This document shows, in pieces, positions 5,367 to 5,635 of a stretch of DNA of 5,635 bases. Position 1 is the first letter of the stretch; the number at the start of each line of letters is the position of its first letter. This DNA is from an uncultured beta proteobacterium (GTDB lineage: Bacteria > Pseudomonadota > Gammaproteobacteria > Burkholderiales > Burkholderiaceae_C), in the NCBI GenBank assembly GCA_903870955.1, contig CAIQEX010000452.1:1-5635 (forward strand), given 5' to 3'. The position numbers and the translations under genes were made by a program. Under the pieces are notes generated by a model that saw nothing but the letters and a program-made list of their open reading frames with translations, ran no database searches and was not told the origin of the DNA.

Positions 5367-5635
5367 CTAAGCCTTGGGCAGCGTGACGCCCACCTGACCC
5401 TGGTACTTGCCACCCCGGTCTTTGTAGGAGACTTCACAGACATCGTCCTTGTCGCTCTCAAAAAACAACACCTGGGCGCATCCTTCACCGGCGTAAATCT
5501 TGGCCGGCAAGGGTGTGGTGTTGGAGAACTCCAGCGTTACAAAACCCTCCCACTCAGGCTCAAAAGGGGTGACGTTGACGATGATGCCGCAGCGGGCATA
5601 GGTGCTCTTGCCCAGGCAGATGGTCAGCACATTGC
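5367..5635 (-). CDS. dcd: dCTP deaminase, C-terminal half (5' end outside window)
   Basis: Dcd deaminates dCTP to dUTP, feeding dUMP to thymidylate synthase. The visible 89 residues, starting [17 protein letters not shown], match the C-terminal half of the approximately 188-residue betaproteobacterial enzyme. The frame runs off the right edge; the GTG at 5630 is an internal valine codon, not a start. Key residues visible by comparison with E. coli Dcd are the Ser and Arg of GKSTYAR, which correspond to the nucleotide-binding S111/R115 region, and the Glu of VTLEFSN, equivalent to the catalytic E138. [12 protein letters not shown] and the C-terminal [14 protein letters not shown] segment, which closes over the nucleotide in the trimer, are intact. 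The TAG stop at 5367 leaves 121 bases to the co-directional helicase gene. No clear intrinsic terminator follows; only AAAAC-TTTCCG-GTTTT near 5346-5361 and short GC stems are present. Confidence 0.95.
   Translation of the reverse strand, partial: NVLTICLGKSTYARCGIIVNVTPFEPEWEGFVTLEFSNTTPLPAKIYAGEGCAQVLFFESDKDDVCEVSYKDRGGKYQGQVGVTLPKA

Noticed and set aside
5628..5630. GTG as a start codon for a short 87-residue Dcd-like protein
   Set aside because: The frame continues upstream with an Asn codon matching the family (NVLTICLG), so this is an internal valine of full-length dcd cut by the window edge.
1..5635. Search for a defence system, mobile element, CRISPR array or tRNA
   Set aside because: No transposase, integrase, terminal repeats, spaced direct repeats, tRNA-like folds or compositional break were seen; all six genes belong to recognised chromosomal families.

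Overview
The window is an ordinary-looking stretch of chromosome, most likely from a betaproteobacterium of the order Burkholderiales, probably Comamonadaceae-like. I base this on recalled protein resemblance (the Dcd C-terminus, the RhlE-type helicase core, the GDLQGC form of ApaH) and on the moderately GC-rich composition. The genus cannot be told from what is here. There are six protein-coding genes, two of them cut by the window edges. I see no tRNA, rRNA, CRISPR array, insertion sequence or phage gene.

Layout, left to right. Positions 1-532 (minus) hold most of a response regulator whose DNA-binding domain precedes its receiver domain; its C-terminus lies outside the window. After a 118-base divergent gap, 651-1421 (plus) encodes an inner-membrane DUF218/YdcF protein resembling ElyC. 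It converges on, and overlaps by four bases, a gene at 1418-2716 (minus) for a CNNM/CorC-type membrane protein with CBS domains, closest in my memory to YtfL/PaeA. Only 23 bases separate that gene's start from the divergent apaH at 2740-3591 (plus), diadenosine tetraphosphatase. apaH converges on a DEAD-box RNA helicase of the RhlE type at 3644-5245 (minus), and a clear intrinsic terminator for the helicase lies between them. Upstream of the helicase a 121-base gap contains a good sigma-70-like promoter and two GC-rich hairpins in the predicted 5' leader. The C-terminal half of dcd (dCTP deaminase) fills 5367-5635 (minus) and runs off the right edge.

Functionally these are mostly housekeeping genes: nucleotide metabolism (dcd), RNA remodelling (the RhlE-type helicase), removal of Ap4A and possibly of Np4N RNA caps (apaH), envelope and ion or polyamine homeostasis (the CorC-type and ElyC-like proteins), and signalling (the response regulator). 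They alternate in strand and do not form one operon; dcd and rhlE are the only adjacent co-directional pair. I found no convincing new multi-gene system. The items most worth a second look are the reversed-domain response regulator and the structured leader and TTG start of the helicase gene.
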